In this document: piece after piece, positions 9,383 to 18,238 of the stretch
Position numbering within the stretch: the stretch's first letter is position 1
How the letters are laid out: every line of letters begins with the position of its first letter
Source of the DNA: Bacillus chungangensis
GTDB taxonomy: Bacteria; Bacillota; Bacilli; Bacillales; Bacillaceae_C
Assembly: GCF_030812995.1 (NCBI RefSeq)
Contig: NZ_JAUSTT010000022.1
Coordinates: 1 to 64,000, forward strand
Direction: 5' to 3'
Length of the DNA stretch: 64,000 nucleotides
Notes under the pieces: generated by a model
What the model saw: only the letters and a program-made list of their open reading frames with translations
What the model was told of the DNA's origin: nothing
Database searches by the model: none
Translations under genes and position numbers: made by a program

Positions 9383-10126
9383 TTACGCTTTAACCGCGAT
9401 ATAGATTTCTACTTGATCTCTTTCCTCGTCATACAACTCATAATCTCCCGTATAAGTACGCTCTTGATCAGCTGTTCTGAAATACTCCCATATCGTTAAC
9501 CATGTTTTTGGTACAACTTCTGTAATAAGACCTTTAGGTGTTGTAAAGACAGCATAAGTTGATGCAGGTACTGTTTTTGCTGTCATTCCTTCTGGGACTA
9601 GCCCGATTTTTTCTACTTGTTTCCCGATTGTCATCGAATACTCCCCGTTGACATCACTTTCATAATCAGAATACAGCCCGATCGTTTGCTGCGGCTTAAC
9701 CAGGCAAGGAATTTTTTGAGCGATATCTTGTTTGCTATATTCGCTCCAAAGCCTGGGAATTTTCCCTTTCGATGTTATTTCTTTTGCATTGGTTGTTCGC
9801 ACCGATACGCCTATCATATGAAAAGCTGCTCTTGTCACGATTTGAGGAAGGATTGGCTCTTCCTCTTGCTTTCGCCATCTTTTTAGGAAAGGCAGTGTTT
9901 CACGCAACATTGCTTCTGCTTCTTTCGCTTTCATACCTCCTGCTTCTATATGAGGAATACAGATTGCAATCATCTCTTCTAAGGAAAGATTCGGCTCCTT
10001 GAATTCTCCCGCTTCATAACAATAACGACAATAATCGCTGCTTTTTTCACCTGATCTTTCCGTTCCAAAAAGCTGTTCTGATTCTATCGGCATACTACAG
10101 CTTTGACATAATATATTTGCTTGCAT
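9383..10126 (-). CDS. Zinc-ribbon plus GyrI-like effector-binding domain protein
   Basis: A 247-aa cytosolic protein with two parts. Residues about 5-90 contain a putative zinc ribbon (CQSCSMP and CRYCYEAG), followed by a helical stretch ending PFLKRWRKQEE. Residues about 105-245 resemble the GyrI-like/AraC-type effector-binding fold (GLYSDYESDVNGEYSMTIG, VPASTYAVFTTPKG, WLTIWEYF, DYELYDE). Such domains bind small ligands. The neighbour upstream is a YobV-type regulator, the same pairing as yobU-yobV in B. subtilis, so the protein may present a ligand to that regulator; this is inferred from context. The ATG at 10126 is favoured because AAGGAGG lies 7 nt before it, whereas the ATG at 10132 is too close. 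Confidence 0.72.
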   Translation of the reverse strand: MQANILCQSCSMPIESEQLFGTERSGEKSSDYCRYCYEAGEFKEPNLSLEEMIAICIPHIEAGGMKAKEAEAMLRETLPFLKRWRKQEEEPILPQIVTRAAFHMIGVSVRTTNAKEITSKGKIPRLWSEYSKQDIAQKIPCLVKPQQTIGLYSDYESDVNGEYSMTIGKQVEKIGLVPEGMTAKTVPASTYAVFTTPKGLITEVVPKTWLTIWEYFRTADQERTYTGDYELYDEERDQVEIYIAVKA

Positions 10127-10293
10127 ATTCATTCCTCCTTCAAGACATATGTTAGAATAACCAAGTTGACAACGTTATGTCATATTATTTACAGAAGAAG
10201 ATGAAGTGTTGCAAATTATTATTATCATAATGGACCTTTTTCCGGTGGAACCAAACAAAGATATTTTTTGAAAAAACAGCCCCTATTAGTTGT

Positions 10294-11211
10294 TTAATAA
10301 ATAGCTGCAACGTTTCCAGCAAGCTTCTTTATTTTCTTTCTTAAGCTTTGTGGATGCAGTACTTCAACATCGTCTCGAAAGCTTAAAATAAAACCATATA
10401 GCCATTCATCTTCGGGCATCTCCGTTTCTATGATCAAGCGTCCTTTCTCGTCAACAGTTATATTTTCTACATGAAAATATTCTTCTACAATTGTACGTAC
10501 TTTATGGTGGAAGGCTAACGTAAATGCAATCGTTTTGGATTGGTTATACCATTCTTTATCCCAAGGAAGGTCTTCTATTTTTATTTGTTTACGTTGAAAA
10601 GTAGTTTCTACAATCTGTAAATCGTGCATACGTGCTAATTTAAATAAACGAAATTGTTTTTTTTGTAAGCAATAGCTGTATAAATACCATGATCTTCCTT
10701 TTAAAATAACGAGATGGGGTTCTACTGTTCGCTGTGAAGCTTGTCCCAGTCTGTTAAAATAGTGAAATGTACAATGTGTACATGATTCAACCGCTTTTTT
10801 TAACATTGTCACCTTCGTTTGTAAATGAGGCTGTTGACCCCAAGGACTAAAATCGATAAAAATAGACTCTTTCACCTGATCCTGCTGCTTTGATATACCT
10901 TGAATTTTTTCTAATACGGCTGAAGCATGGTCATCTTGATAGGAAGTCGAGACACTTTTTAAAGCCATTGTAATCGCTGCTAGTTCTGCTTTCGTTAACA
11001 CATGCTTATCAAGTCTGTAGCCTTCTATTAGCCCGATTCCCCCATTTGCCCCTTGATAGGTGACAACAGGTATTCCTGCTTGTGTAATCGTGTCAATATC
11101 ACGGTAAATCGTCCGTACAGAAACGTCAAACATTTCGGCCAACTCTTGCGCACGAACACGCTTTCTATTAATCAATATCATTGTCATCGCCAACAACCTG
11201 TCAAGCCTCAT
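10294..11211 (-). CDS. YobV-like transcriptional regulator, HTH-11 plus WYL
   Basis: A 305-aa DeoR-like/WYL-type regulator. Residues about 1-60 are a winged helix (LDRLLAMTMILINRKRVRAQELAEMFDVSVRTIYRDIDTI without gaps in the protein). Residues about 135-225 form a WYL ligand-sensing domain (CTFHYFNRLG, RTVEPHLVILKGRSWYLYSYC) and a C-terminal WCX-like extension follows. I chose the ATG at 11211 because AAGGAG is 8 nt upstream; the longer frame opens at a GTG overlapping that site. It sits upstream of the effector-binding gene with 167 bp between them, and both read leftward. Confidence 0.8.
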   Translation of the reverse strand: MRLDRLLAMTMILINRKRVRAQELAEMFDVSVRTIYRDIDTITQAGIPVVTYQGANGGIGLIEGYRLDKHVLTKAELAAITMALKSVSTSYQDDHASAVLEKIQGISKQQDQVKESIFIDFSPWGQQPHLQTKVTMLKKAVESCTHCTFHYFNRLGQASQRTVEPHLVILKGRSWYLYSYCLQKKQFRLFKLARMHDLQIVETTFQRKQIKIEDLPWDKEWYNQSKTIAFTLAFHHKVRTIVEEYFHVENITVDEKGRLIIETEMPEDEWLYGFILSFRDDVEVLHPQSLRKKIKKLAGNVAAIY

Positions 11212-11278
11212 CCACTTCACTCCTTCAGGTCTTCATCTGATCTTTTTTGAATCATATTTTCTAGTTCATTTAAGCCTA

Positions 11279-12967
11279 TTAAACATGAAACAATTTAATT
11301 TGGTCATTTAATTCATTCGCAACCTTTGACAGTTTTTCAATCGTTGCAGAAATTTCTTGAATGGTGACTGTTTGTTCTTCAGCTGAGGCGGAAACTTCTT
11401 CGGATGCTGCAGAAGTTTCTTCTATAATTGATGTAATACCTTCCATCATATGTTGTACTTTGAATGCATTTTCATTAACACGCTGTAGAATTTCTTTTAA
11501 CTGGTCAACATTTCCCTCTGTTTCTTGCACTCGAGCAACAATATGATGCAGTGCTTCACTTCCTGATTTTATAATAAATACTTGCTGTTCAAATTTTTCC
11601 ATGTTATTTTCCAGGACAGCAATCGCTTTTGTCGTTTCTTCTTGAGTTGATTCTATCAGTTTTTTAATCTGATTTGTCGCAGCATTCGTTTCTTCCGATA
11701 ACTTTCTCACTTCTTCAGCGACAATTGAAAATCCTTTTCCGCTTTCGCCTGCTCTAGCTGCTTCAATCGCTGCATTTAAGGCTAACAAATTAGTTTGTTT
11801 GGCAATTTCATCGATCATTGTAATAATATCTCCAATTTGCTCTGAACGCTCTCCTAATGCCTGCACATTTTTTGTTGCGGTTTCCATCTCGATGGCAGTT
11901 TCGCTTAAAGCAACAATACTTCTTTCTATTTTTTCTTTTCCTTCACTAGCAAGCAAAGTAGATTGTGCTGCATTTTTAATTGTATTTTCTGCCAATTGAT
12001 TGCCTTCAACTACTTGATTTGTCGTATCATGCATTGCTTCAAGAATTTCGTTTGATTGAGTTGCCTGATGTTCTACACCATTTGCAACTTCCCCTATCGT
12101 CATAGCAATCTGGGCAGCAGATTCTCCTGTTTGCTTCATATTATTTTCTAAATAATAGCTATTATCTGTCACCTCAGCAGCATGGCCTCGTATAGAAGTA
12201 GCTAATTGATGCAATTGTTGCCGCATATGTTCAAAAGCGTATGCTAATTTTCCTACTTCGTCTTTGCTCTCAATCGCAATTGACTTTGTCAATTCCCCTT
12301 TAGCTATGAAATCTGCATTCTCTTGCAGTCTGCTCAAATTTCTAGAAATCCCATAAGCAATCATATAACTGACGATGCCAGTTAATACCATTCCAAGGAT
12401 CATGATGATAATGGTATTATTCATATCTTCATTCATTCCACTATGCATATGATCAATATCCTGCTTTAATTCTGTAATCGTTGCTTCAAGATAAGTATTT
12501 ACTTGTTCATTCATCTCTTCTGAATAGCCATCAAATTGTTCCATAAGTGGATTGCCTTTTTCATGTCCTCCATCTATATACGCCTGCGCCATTTTCTGGC
12601 CAGTTTCATAAAAATCATCAAATAGGGTAGAGAAATCATCCATTTCTTTAACGATGTCACCCGTTTCTAACGATTTTAGTTCATTTAACGTCTTTTTGAA
12701 ATCTGCAGCATATTCTGCTGCAATATCGAATCCATCATCAAACCCTTCTGCTCCCCTTGTAGCACTAATATCCGTTAACCATTGCTGTACTTGAACAATA
12801 TCCAGCTTTAACTGCTCCGCCATTAATGCTTTTTCAATTGAGCGCTGCTTAATATCGTCTAAAGTACTACTATATGCAGCCATTTGGGACACTAAATAAA
12901 TCTCAGTGCCGCCTAAAACAGTAAAAACCAATAAGAAAGTGAGTAATAATTTTCGTTTAATCGTCAA
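11279..12967 (-). CDS. Transmembrane methyl-accepting chemotaxis protein
   Basis: A 562-aa chemoreceptor. A transmembrane helix lies at about residues 7-27, a helical extracytoplasmic sensor of the four-helix-bundle type at about 28-185 and a second helix at about 187-208 ([21 protein letters not shown]). HAMP follows, then a long cytoplasmic coiled coil with the conserved hairpin tip ([22 protein letters not shown] split across about 385-410). Repeated Gln/Glu-rich stretches ([17 protein letters not shown]) are probable methylation sites. It signals through CheW-CheA to flagella. The start is TTG at 12967 with AGGAGAG close upstream. The ligand is unknown. It is monocistronic and not next to che genes. 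Confidence 0.9.
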   Translation of the reverse strand: MTIKRKLLLTFLLVFTVLGGTEIYLVSQMAAYSSTLDDIKQRSIEKALMAEQLKLDIVQVQQWLTDISATRGAEGFDDGFDIAAEYAADFKKTLNELKSLETGDIVKEMDDFSTLFDDFYETGQKMAQAYIDGGHEKGNPLMEQFDGYSEEMNEQVNTYLEATITELKQDIDHMHSGMNEDMNNTIIIMILGMVLTGIVSYMIAYGISRNLSRLQENADFIAKGELTKSIAIESKDEVGKLAYAFEHMRQQLHQLATSIRGHAAEVTDNSYYLENNMKQTGESAAQIAMTIGEVANGVEHQATQSNEILEAMHDTTNQVVEGNQLAENTIKNAAQSTLLASEGKEKIERSIVALSETAIEMETATKNVQALGERSEQIGDIITMIDEIAKQTNLLALNAAIEAARAGESGKGFSIVAEEVRKLSEETNAATNQIKKLIESTQEETTKAIAVLENNMEKFEQQVFIIKSGSEALHHIVARVQETEGNVDQLKEILQRVNENAFKVQHMMEGITSIIEETSAASEEVSASAEEQTVTIQEISATIEKLSKVANELNDQIKLFHV

Positions 12968-13100
12968 GTTTTCTCTCTCCTATCTATGTATTATCATAAG
13001 CTTGCCATACATACCCCTTATCGTATTTATTCACATACATAAAGATATAGGATTACTAATGAATGTAATCCATATCACACAATCCTAACCTGGCCGAACG

Positions 13101-13150
13101 ATAAAGTGAAACTTCCATGAGTGGGGGTTTTACTGCCAGTTAGATGTGGG
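13101..13150 (+). repeat. 50-bp deletion derivative of the dispersed hairpin repeat
   Basis: It starts with the left end of the repeat family (AAAGTGAAACTTCCATGAG) and switches at the shared GTGGGGGTTTT directly into the right end (ACTGCCAGTTAGATGTGGG). The following full copy begins immediately. It is best explained as loss of the interior between the two GTGGGGGTTTT sequences that occur in each full copy. Confidence 0.8.
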
Positions 13151-13424
13151 ATAAAGTGAAACTTCCATGAGTGGGGGTTTTCTCTCATCCCCCATACAAA
13201 GGATCTCAAGCTAAAGGCGCGACGTCCTCGAAAAGGGAAACCGCTTTTTCTTCGTGCGATGTATCACTGCCGAAGCTTTCCTTGTTCTGTCGCAACGCTT
13301 GAGTGACCTACGTCATGTAGGCCTGAACCAATCGGACATTTGACTTTCAGTTATCCCCACCTAGCGCTTCTGATTCCTCTTCCTTTTGAGGTGGGGGTTT
13401 TACTGCCAGTTAGATGTGGGATAA
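13151..13424 (+). repeat. Dispersed hairpin repeat, full copy 1
   Basis: A roughly 274-bp unit. The left end is AAAGTGAAACTTCCATGAG followed by a GGGGG/CCCCC hairpin. The middle contains ATCTCAAGCTAAAGG, CGTCCTCGAAAAGG and TTCGTGCGATG. It continues with CCAATCGGACATTTGAC and a right hairpin from CCCCACCTAGCG to GAGGTGGGG, and ends GTTAGATGTGGGATAAA. Related units appear near 14.8, 35.4, 45.0, 58.2 and 60.0 kb. There is no reading frame for a protein. Confidence 0.85.
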
Positions 13425-13656
13425 ACTTGATCATTTGCCTTCTGCTAAATAGTTCATTAGACTGAATAATAAACAAAAAAGAGCAACCATCAGGTCACCC
13501 TTTATACCTATAAAACTTTAGCACTTTTATCATATGATTGTTCATGATTACTGTCAAGAATCTAGATTCATCCAGCTCTCTGCTTTAGAATATTCAAACT
13601 TAAAAAAAGTATTTTTCCAACTCTCTTCCTCACCCAATAAGTTTAAAAATTAAAAA

Positions 13657-13690
13657 AACCAGTAAAACCCTTAGCTTAGGGTTACTGGTT
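13657..13690 (-). terminator. Terminator of the polysaccharide deacetylase gene
   Basis: Arms AACCAGTAA and TTACTGGTT extend inward through ACCCT and AGGGT. On the minus strand a TTTTTTT run follows. It lies 15 bp beyond the stop codon. Confidence 0.85.
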
Positions 13691-13705
13691 CTTATCTATG
13701 TTTTT

Positions 13706-14449
13706 TCAAAAAACAGGGTCTGGGTCAATACCAGTTCTTCGAAGTAATTCTGAAATAGTGACAAATTCATATCCTGCTCTTTGAATTGCAGGAATAATGA
13801 CTTTCAGTGCAGCAACAGTTTGGCTTCGGTTTCCTCCTGAATCATGAAACAGCACGATATCGCCAGGACGGTAATCATCTAGTACATTTGTGATAATCTT
13901 TTTAACGCCGGGTCTGCTCCAATCTCTTGAATCTTGGTGCCATGACCACATAATGACTCGGAGTTTTTTATCAACTGCCGTCTTTATAATAAGATCATTA
14001 TAGTATCCGCCTACAGGTCGATAAAAAATAGGATAGACGCCTGTCGTTTCATAAATCACTTCATCTGTTCGTTCTAACTCCTCTTTTAATGTTTTTTCAT
14101 CCAATTTAAGCCTATAAAGATGATTATACGTATGATTAGCAATTTCATGTCCTTCCTCTATCTCTCTTTTTGCTAATTCAGGATATTTTTTGACACGTGA
14201 TCCAACAACAAAAAAAGTAGCTTTGGCTTTATATGCCGCAAGTAGATCTAATATTTGAGAAGTATAAACCGGATGGGGGCCATCATCAAATGTCAGTGCA
14301 ATCAGTTTTTTGTCTGTTTTTATATTCCAGATGACATGACCTGTTTCTTCAAGTTTCCCCCTTTCCATTGCATAGCTTAAATGAATGTTGGAAAAGAATA
14401 CAAAGACAAGAAGAACAATACATAAAATGACAGAAAATCTTTTTCTCAT
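13706..14449 (-). CDS. Polysaccharide deacetylase (NodB homology domain), exported
   Basis: A 247-aa protein. The N-terminal hydrophobic segment (FSVILCIVLLVFVFFSNI) acts as a signal peptide or membrane anchor. The NodB domain follows with catalytic TFDDG (residues about 53-57), metal-binding HTYNH and the RPVGG motif, where the usual RPP is RPV, and ends at LFHDSGG. The fold removes N-acetyl groups from peptidoglycan or other glycans, usually with a divalent metal. It resembles the shorter PdaB/YheN-type Bacillus enzymes; whether the substrate is cortex or vegetative wall cannot be told. It is transcribed alone, with its own terminator and repeat-rich flanks on both sides. Confidence 0.85.
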   Translation of the reverse strand: MRKRFSVILCIVLLVFVFFSNIHLSYAMERGKLEETGHVIWNIKTDKKLIALTFDDGPHPVYTSQILDLLAAYKAKATFFVVGSRVKKYPELAKREIEEGHEIANHTYNHLYRLKLDEKTLKEELERTDEVIYETTGVYPIFYRPVGGYYNDLIIKTAVDKKLRVIMWSWHQDSRDWSRPGVKKIITNVLDDYRPGDIVLFHDSGGNRSQTVAALKVIIPAIQRAGYEFVTISELLRRTGIDPDPVF

Positions 14450-14787
14450 CGTATGCTCCTAAGCAGCTTCTTTAAAAGCTGTTGATCATGTAAAGTAGAT
14501 ATCTTATGTTTTGAGTAATCGCATTATTTTATGCAGACTGATTATTATTTTAAAAAATCAAATAACGTTATTTCCCATTGTACTTATTTCATCATATAAT
14601 GGCAGGAAGCTTCCTATTCTATAGATATGAGGTAAGAAAGCTTTTTCTTATCTTCCACATCCAGGTTCAGTTCATACAAGTTTTTAAAAAATTACATTCG
14701 CATCGCTGTTGCAATAAATCAACGATATTTCGTTTTTGTCGAGATCATCTATATCGGTTTGAGGGAAGTGATCCTATACTCCTAAAA
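14450..14787. other. Intergenic region without a supported gene
   Basis: AT-rich sequence upstream of the deacetylase gene. A short plus-strand frame at 14578-14814 has no ribosome binding site and runs into the repeat copy at 14788, so I do not call it. Confidence 0.5.
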
Positions 14788-14962
14788 AAAGTAAACCCCG
14801 ATCTGAAAACCTGAAGTAGTCTAAGCGTGGGAACGTTGTCCAATTGGTTCGTGTCCATAAAATAAGGAGGTTTTTGATTTTCATTTTCGAGGAGGTTGCG
14901 GTTTATTTGAAATTCTGTATGGGGGGATAAAGAGAATCCCCCCAAATGAAAGTTTCACTTTT
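14788..14962 (-). repeat. Dispersed hairpin repeat, diverged copy in inverted orientation
   Basis: Read on the minus strand it begins AAAGTGAAACTTTCAT, forms a GGGGGGAT/ATCCCCCC hairpin (about 14924-14943), then shows CCTCGAAAATG, ACGAACCAATTGGACA and a right-end hairpin with CCCACGCTTAGA. Order and spacing match the copy at 13151, but it is shorter and more diverged. It starts just after the psd stop codon and may act as its terminator. Confidence 0.65.
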
Positions 14963-14971
14963 ACGGCGTTA

Positions 14972-15763
14972 TCACTCCAAATGAGTGTCCGTTATCATGC
15001 CAATTCGGTTTCCATACTGGACGCTCATGTTAAGCTTTAATGATTCACATGGTTCAAAAGCAGAACCAATCAGCAGCACAACAGTGGAACCAAATGAGAA
15101 ATAGGCCATTTCGTTCCCCTTGTTTATAGAAGTGTGGTTATGGGTAAAATGAATGCTGTTCACATTCAATGCCCCGACCTTGATTACTGCCATTTGACAA
15201 TTTGTATTCGTCAACATCGTAATAAGACGATAATTTGTAGATAGTGGTTTTGGAGCATGCTTCATGCCAAGTTCATTTACTGGATACGATTTTCCGCCGC
15301 ATGACCATTGTTCTTCAATTTCTCCATTGACTGGACTATGAATTCGATGATAATGTGAAGGAGACAAATAAAAGATAAAATACCAGCCTTTACTAAATTG
15401 TTTTGCTTTTTCTTGATTGCCCAATATACTGTCAAGTTTGTAATCTTGTCCTTTTACTAGGAAAGAATCCTGTTCAGAAATCTTTCCGAATGATGTTAAA
15501 ACGCCATCCACTGGACTCACAACTGATTGTGGCGAAGGATCAACTGGACGAATACCTGGTTTTAACTCGCGGGTAAATAAATCTTGCAAACTTTTATATT
15601 CATGAAGCTGGCGTGCCATTTCTTCAGTATTGAGAGCATTAGCTTTTGCAAAAGGTTTGATCAAAAACCTGCTCGCTGAAGAAGAGGTGATTTTTTTTAA
15701 CAATGAAGAAGCAATAGGGTTTCCAGTTAACTCTACTAAGCTTCTAAAAAGGAATTTCCGCAA
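14972..15763 (-). CDS. psd: Phosphatidylserine decarboxylase proenzyme
   Basis: Converts phosphatidylserine to phosphatidylethanolamine at the membrane. Hallmarks are SPVDGVL, the YLSPSHYHRIHSPVNG block, and near the C-terminus the self-cleavage motif FGST, whose Ser becomes the pyruvoyl prosthetic group. I chose a TTG start at 15763 (LRKFLFRSLVELTG), which aligns with the usual N-terminus (263-aa class) and has AAAGGGG 8 nt upstream. The frame stays open to 15919, but that extension overlaps the divergent pssA promoter side and has no matching family sequence. It is divergent from pssA, so the two steps of phosphatidylethanolamine synthesis share one intergenic region. Confidence 0.88.
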   Translation of the reverse strand: MRKFLFRSLVELTGNPIASSLLKKITSSSASRFLIKPFAKANALNTEEMARQLHEYKSLQDLFTRELKPGIRPVDPSPQSVVSPVDGVLTSFGKISEQDSFLVKGQDYKLDSILGNQEKAKQFSKGWYFIFYLSPSHYHRIHSPVNGEIEEQWSCGGKSYPVNELGMKHAPKPLSTNYRLITMLTNTNCQMAVIKVGALNVNSIHFTHNHTSINKGNEMAYFSFGSTVVLLIGSAFEPCESLKLNMSVQYGNRIGMITDTHLE

Positions 15764-16007
15764 TTGAATAGCCCCTTTTTTAAAAAATGTAGTATAATGA
15801 ATGTATATGTTCAAAAAGGATCGAGACGTTTCATGTATCGATAACTGAGCCGAAGTTGAGAACATAGACAATAACATTTTAAATACGTACAGTACGGTCT
15901 TTTTGAATAAACTCAACATATTTTTTTATTTTTTCATGCAAGGGAGTGGTCTAATCCTGTTTTTATCTCATCGGACTGATAATACTTCGAAATTATTCAT
16001 TAGTCAA

Positions 16008-16496
16008 ATGGCTAATTTTTTAACGATCATGAATTTGGGCTGTGGTATTTTAGCGCTTTTATTTGTTACAAGAGGAAATCCACACCTCTCATTGCTCTTT
16101 ATTTTTTTAGCTGCTCTGTTTGATTCTTTTGATGGAAGAGTAGCAAGGAATCTTAACATCGTTTCAGATTTCGGAAAACAGCTCGATTCATTATCAGATC
16201 TCGTTTCCTTTGGTGTCGCACCAGCCTTCTTACTATATGAAAGTATCTTACATCGCTATCACTCTGCTGGTACTCTCTTTATGATTATTTTCATTATTTG
16301 TGGTGCAATTCGATTAGCACGATATAACACTACTGTTTTTACCGGTTCCTTTCAAGGTCTTCCAATTACAGCAGCAGGTTGTTTTTTAGCTATCAGTTAT
16401 TTCGGAATTCCTTATTTTCCATCTTATATCTTTATGTTTTTCGTGTTGATTTTATCTTTCCTCATGATTAGTTCATTAAAGATAAAAAAACTATAA
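16008..16496 (+). CDS. pssA: CDP-diacylglycerol-serine O-phosphatidyltransferase
   Basis: Makes phosphatidylserine from CDP-diacylglycerol and serine. It is a membrane protein with the CDP-alcohol phosphatidyltransferase signature spread over DSFDGRVARNLN and FGKQLDSLSDLVSFG, in which the spaced Asp residues bind metal. Five or so further hydrophobic helices follow. The start is uncertain: the ATG at 16008 (MANFLTIMNLGCG) aligns with the usual N-terminus but lacks a clear ribosome binding site. The frame is open from 15903, where an AAGGGAG lies inside the extension. It is divergent from psd, which uses its product. Confidence 0.85.
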   Translation: MANFLTIMNLGCGILALLFVTRGNPHLSLLFIFLAALFDSFDGRVARNLNIVSDFGKQLDSLSDLVSFGVAPAFLLYESILHRYHSAGTLFMIIFIICGAIRLARYNTTVFTGSFQGLPITAAGCFLAISYFGIPYFPSYIFMFFVLILSFLMISSLKIKKL

Positions 16497-16499
16497 ACA

Positions 16500-16528
16500 A
16501 AGGTGCTGACCTATCAGGTTAGCACCTT
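16500..16528. terminator. Bidirectional terminator between pssA and pdxK
   Basis: Arms AAGGTGCTGACC and GGTTAGCACCTT form a 12-bp stem with one mismatch and a short loop. A-rich and T-rich flanks serve both convergent genes. Confidence 0.85.
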
Positions 16529-16555
16529 TTACTTCCCTTTGTCCACCGTGAAACT

Positions 16556-17374
16556 TTACTGTTCCTCTTTTGCTGCTTCCCCGTATTTTCGGTAAGCAGC
16601 ATGATAAGTTGGACCTACTCCGCGTTTAAACGCAATGGAATGTCTTATCGCTGCTGTAATAAAATTTTTTGCTTTCTTTACGGCTTCTTCCATCGTCTTC
16701 CCTTTCGCCAATTCCGCTGTAATCGCAGCCGAATATGTACAGCCTGCTCCATTTGTATGAATAGTAGCGATTCTATCTGCTCCCAATTGCTTGAAAGTTT
16801 GTCCATCATATAAAATATCAATCGCCGGCCCCTTTAAGCGCCCTCCCTTAACAAGGACATACGCTGGGCCCAATTTATGAAGTTCTGCTGCCGCCTCTTT
16901 CATTTCGGAAATAGATGTAATTTCAGGAATTCCTAATAGCCGTGCTGCTTCTGGCATATTTGGCGTAATAATCGCAGCTTGTGGAATTAATTTACTTTTC
17001 ATCATTTCTATGGCGTCATCTTTTAAAAGCTGAGAACCCATTTTTCCAATAATCACTGGATCAACAACGATATTTTTTACTTGTGATTCCGCAAGTAATC
17101 GTGCTGTCCGCTCTATAATCTCATTTGAGAATAGCATTCCTGTCTTTAGTGCATCCAAACCGATATCATGAAAAGCCGTGTAAAATTGTGCTTCAATCGC
17201 TTCAATTGATTGTGTGTATACACAATTCCCTTTTTCTGGGTGAGATGCAACAATAGCAGTAACCGCAGTCATCCCAAATACATCCAGCTCCTGGAACGTT
17301 TTAATATCTGCTTGGATGCCAGCACCACCTCTTGCTGCTGAACCTGCAATAGACAAAGCTCTATAAATCGTCAT
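16556..17374 (-). CDS. pdxK: PdxK/ThiD-family pyridoxal or HMP(-P) kinase
   Basis: A 272-aa ribokinase-fold enzyme. GGAGIQAD lies near the N-terminus, TGML and VVDPVI follow, then NMPEAARLLG, VKGG and the C-terminal anion hole GAGCTYSAAITAELAKG with the Cys seen in pyridoxal-using members. It matches B. subtilis PdxK more closely than ThiD. Two normally conserved positions differ: the first loop reads AGSAARGG where the family usually has GSDSSGG, and GAGC is preceded by TN instead of TH. Substrate preference could therefore be altered. I chose the ATG at 17374 with AAGGGA about 10 nt upstream; the longer frame starts at TTG without a site. It is convergent with pssA. Confidence 0.8.
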   Translation of the reverse strand: MTIYRALSIAGSAARGGAGIQADIKTFQELDVFGMTAVTAIVASHPEKGNCVYTQSIEAIEAQFYTAFHDIGLDALKTGMLFSNEIIERTARLLAESQVKNIVVDPVIIGKMGSQLLKDDAIEMMKSKLIPQAAIITPNMPEAARLLGIPEITSISEMKEAAAELHKLGPAYVLVKGGRLKGPAIDILYDGQTFKQLGADRIATIHTNGAGCTYSAAITAELAKGKTMEEAVKKAKNFITAAIRHSIAFKRGVGPTYHAAYRKYGEAAKEEQ

Positions 17375-17658
17375 GATGACATTTTCCCTTCTTTCCTCAA
17401 ACAATCCTCATTTTTCATTATAAGGGAAACACTTATAAAAAATCAGCAAAAATATAAGGTTTTTCCTAATACGTTTTGTGAGATTTGCCTTTTACCTTCT
17501 TCCCATATATATAAATGATATATGCCCAAGTTTTAAAATAAATACAACCCCTGACAAAAAAATTGACCTTTTTGACTAGACAAAATTTTCTTTCGTGTAT
17601 ATACTGTTATACAACAATATTTAATAAATATTTCTGTTATATATAAGGAGGGGTAATC

Positions 17659-17796
17659 ATGTTGCAACAAACTGCAATATTAAAAGAAAAACAACGATCA
17701 AAAAAGGTATGTGTTCAATGTGGGGCTAGTATTGATGAAAAGTATGAATCTCATTTAACAGAGTGTGACCGCTGTTTAAGATTTAGAGAAGATTAA
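17659..17796 (+). CDS. YhfH-family small CxxC protein
   Basis: A 45-aa protein with two CxxC pairs (CVQCG and CDRC) separated by about 18 residues, consistent with a small zinc ribbon. AGGAGGGG is 6-7 nt before the ATG, an excellent ribosome binding site. The YhfH family is common in Bacillaceae and has no known function. It is expressed alone, upstream of the proBA T-box leader. Confidence 0.75.
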   Translation: MLQQTAILKEKQRSKKVCVQCGASIDEKYESHLTECDRCLRFRED

Positions 17797-17909
17797 AAAA
17801 ATTAAACCTTCAAAAAAAAGAGCATTTCATCCGACTTAACTTGAGAATGGAAGAGTGAAATTTCTCCCTTCTCTGAGCAGACTTGACTTTTATCATTTAA
17901 CATAAACAC

Positions 17910-17938
17910 TTGACAATTTAGTAAATTAGACAGAAAAT
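17910..17938 (+). promoter_or_regulatory. Candidate SigA promoter of T-box-proBA
   Basis: A perfect TTGACA at 17910-17915 is followed after 17 nt by GAAAAT (17933-17938), a weak -10. It lies about 25 bp before the first conserved T-box segment, the right position for this leader. Confidence 0.45.
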
Positions 17939-17961
17939 ATCATCATAACTACATCTTATGA

Positions 17962-18190
17962 ACTGACTGGGACTAGTAAATAATATGAACGTGCTAGAGA
18001 GTGGAATTCGAAGGCTGCAAGATTCCTCACGAGAGTATATTGAACCTGCCCAAAAAAAGCTGCTTATGGAAACATTGGCCGTTAGCCCTCGTTACGGGAA
18101 TAGAGTTGGATGCTTAAAGGCATCAATGAAGGTGGTACCGCGGAGCACTTCTTCCGTCCTTTACTGGATAGAGGAAGTGTTTTTTGTTTT
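17962..18190 (+). ncRNA. T-box leader riboswitch, probably tRNA-Pro specific
   Basis: The leader shows the AGTA-type element near the 5' side (GGGACTAGTAAATAA), the GNUG-like GAGAGTGG region, and the T-box antiterminator sequence GGTGGTACCGCGG at 18130-18142. A terminator follows in which CACTTC (about 18147) pairs with GAAGTG (about 18174) before TTTTTT. The likely specifier triplet is CCT at 18045-18047, in TTGAACCTGCC at the 3' side of stem I, a proline codon that agrees with the genes controlled. Uncharged tRNA-Pro should stabilise the antiterminator and turn on proline synthesis. Confidence 0.9.
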
Positions 18191-18238
18191 CTCTTTTACA
18201 TGTACAAGCGCTTAATGCTAGGAAGAAAGGACGGAAAA

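Noticed and set aside
13101-13424. CRISPR array
   Set aside because: Only two units, no uniform spacer length, and the unit recurs singly at other loci.
14578-14814. 78-codon plus-strand frame
   Set aside because: No ribosome binding site or domain, and its end lies within a repeat copy.
15793-15798. pssA promoter with TATAAT
   Set aside because: The -10 is perfect but no -35 lies at 16-18 nt, and the distance to the chosen start is long, so I did not list it.
15763-15919. N-terminal extension of psd
   Set aside because: It overlaps the divergent pssA upstream region, has no ribosome binding site and does not match the family N-terminus.
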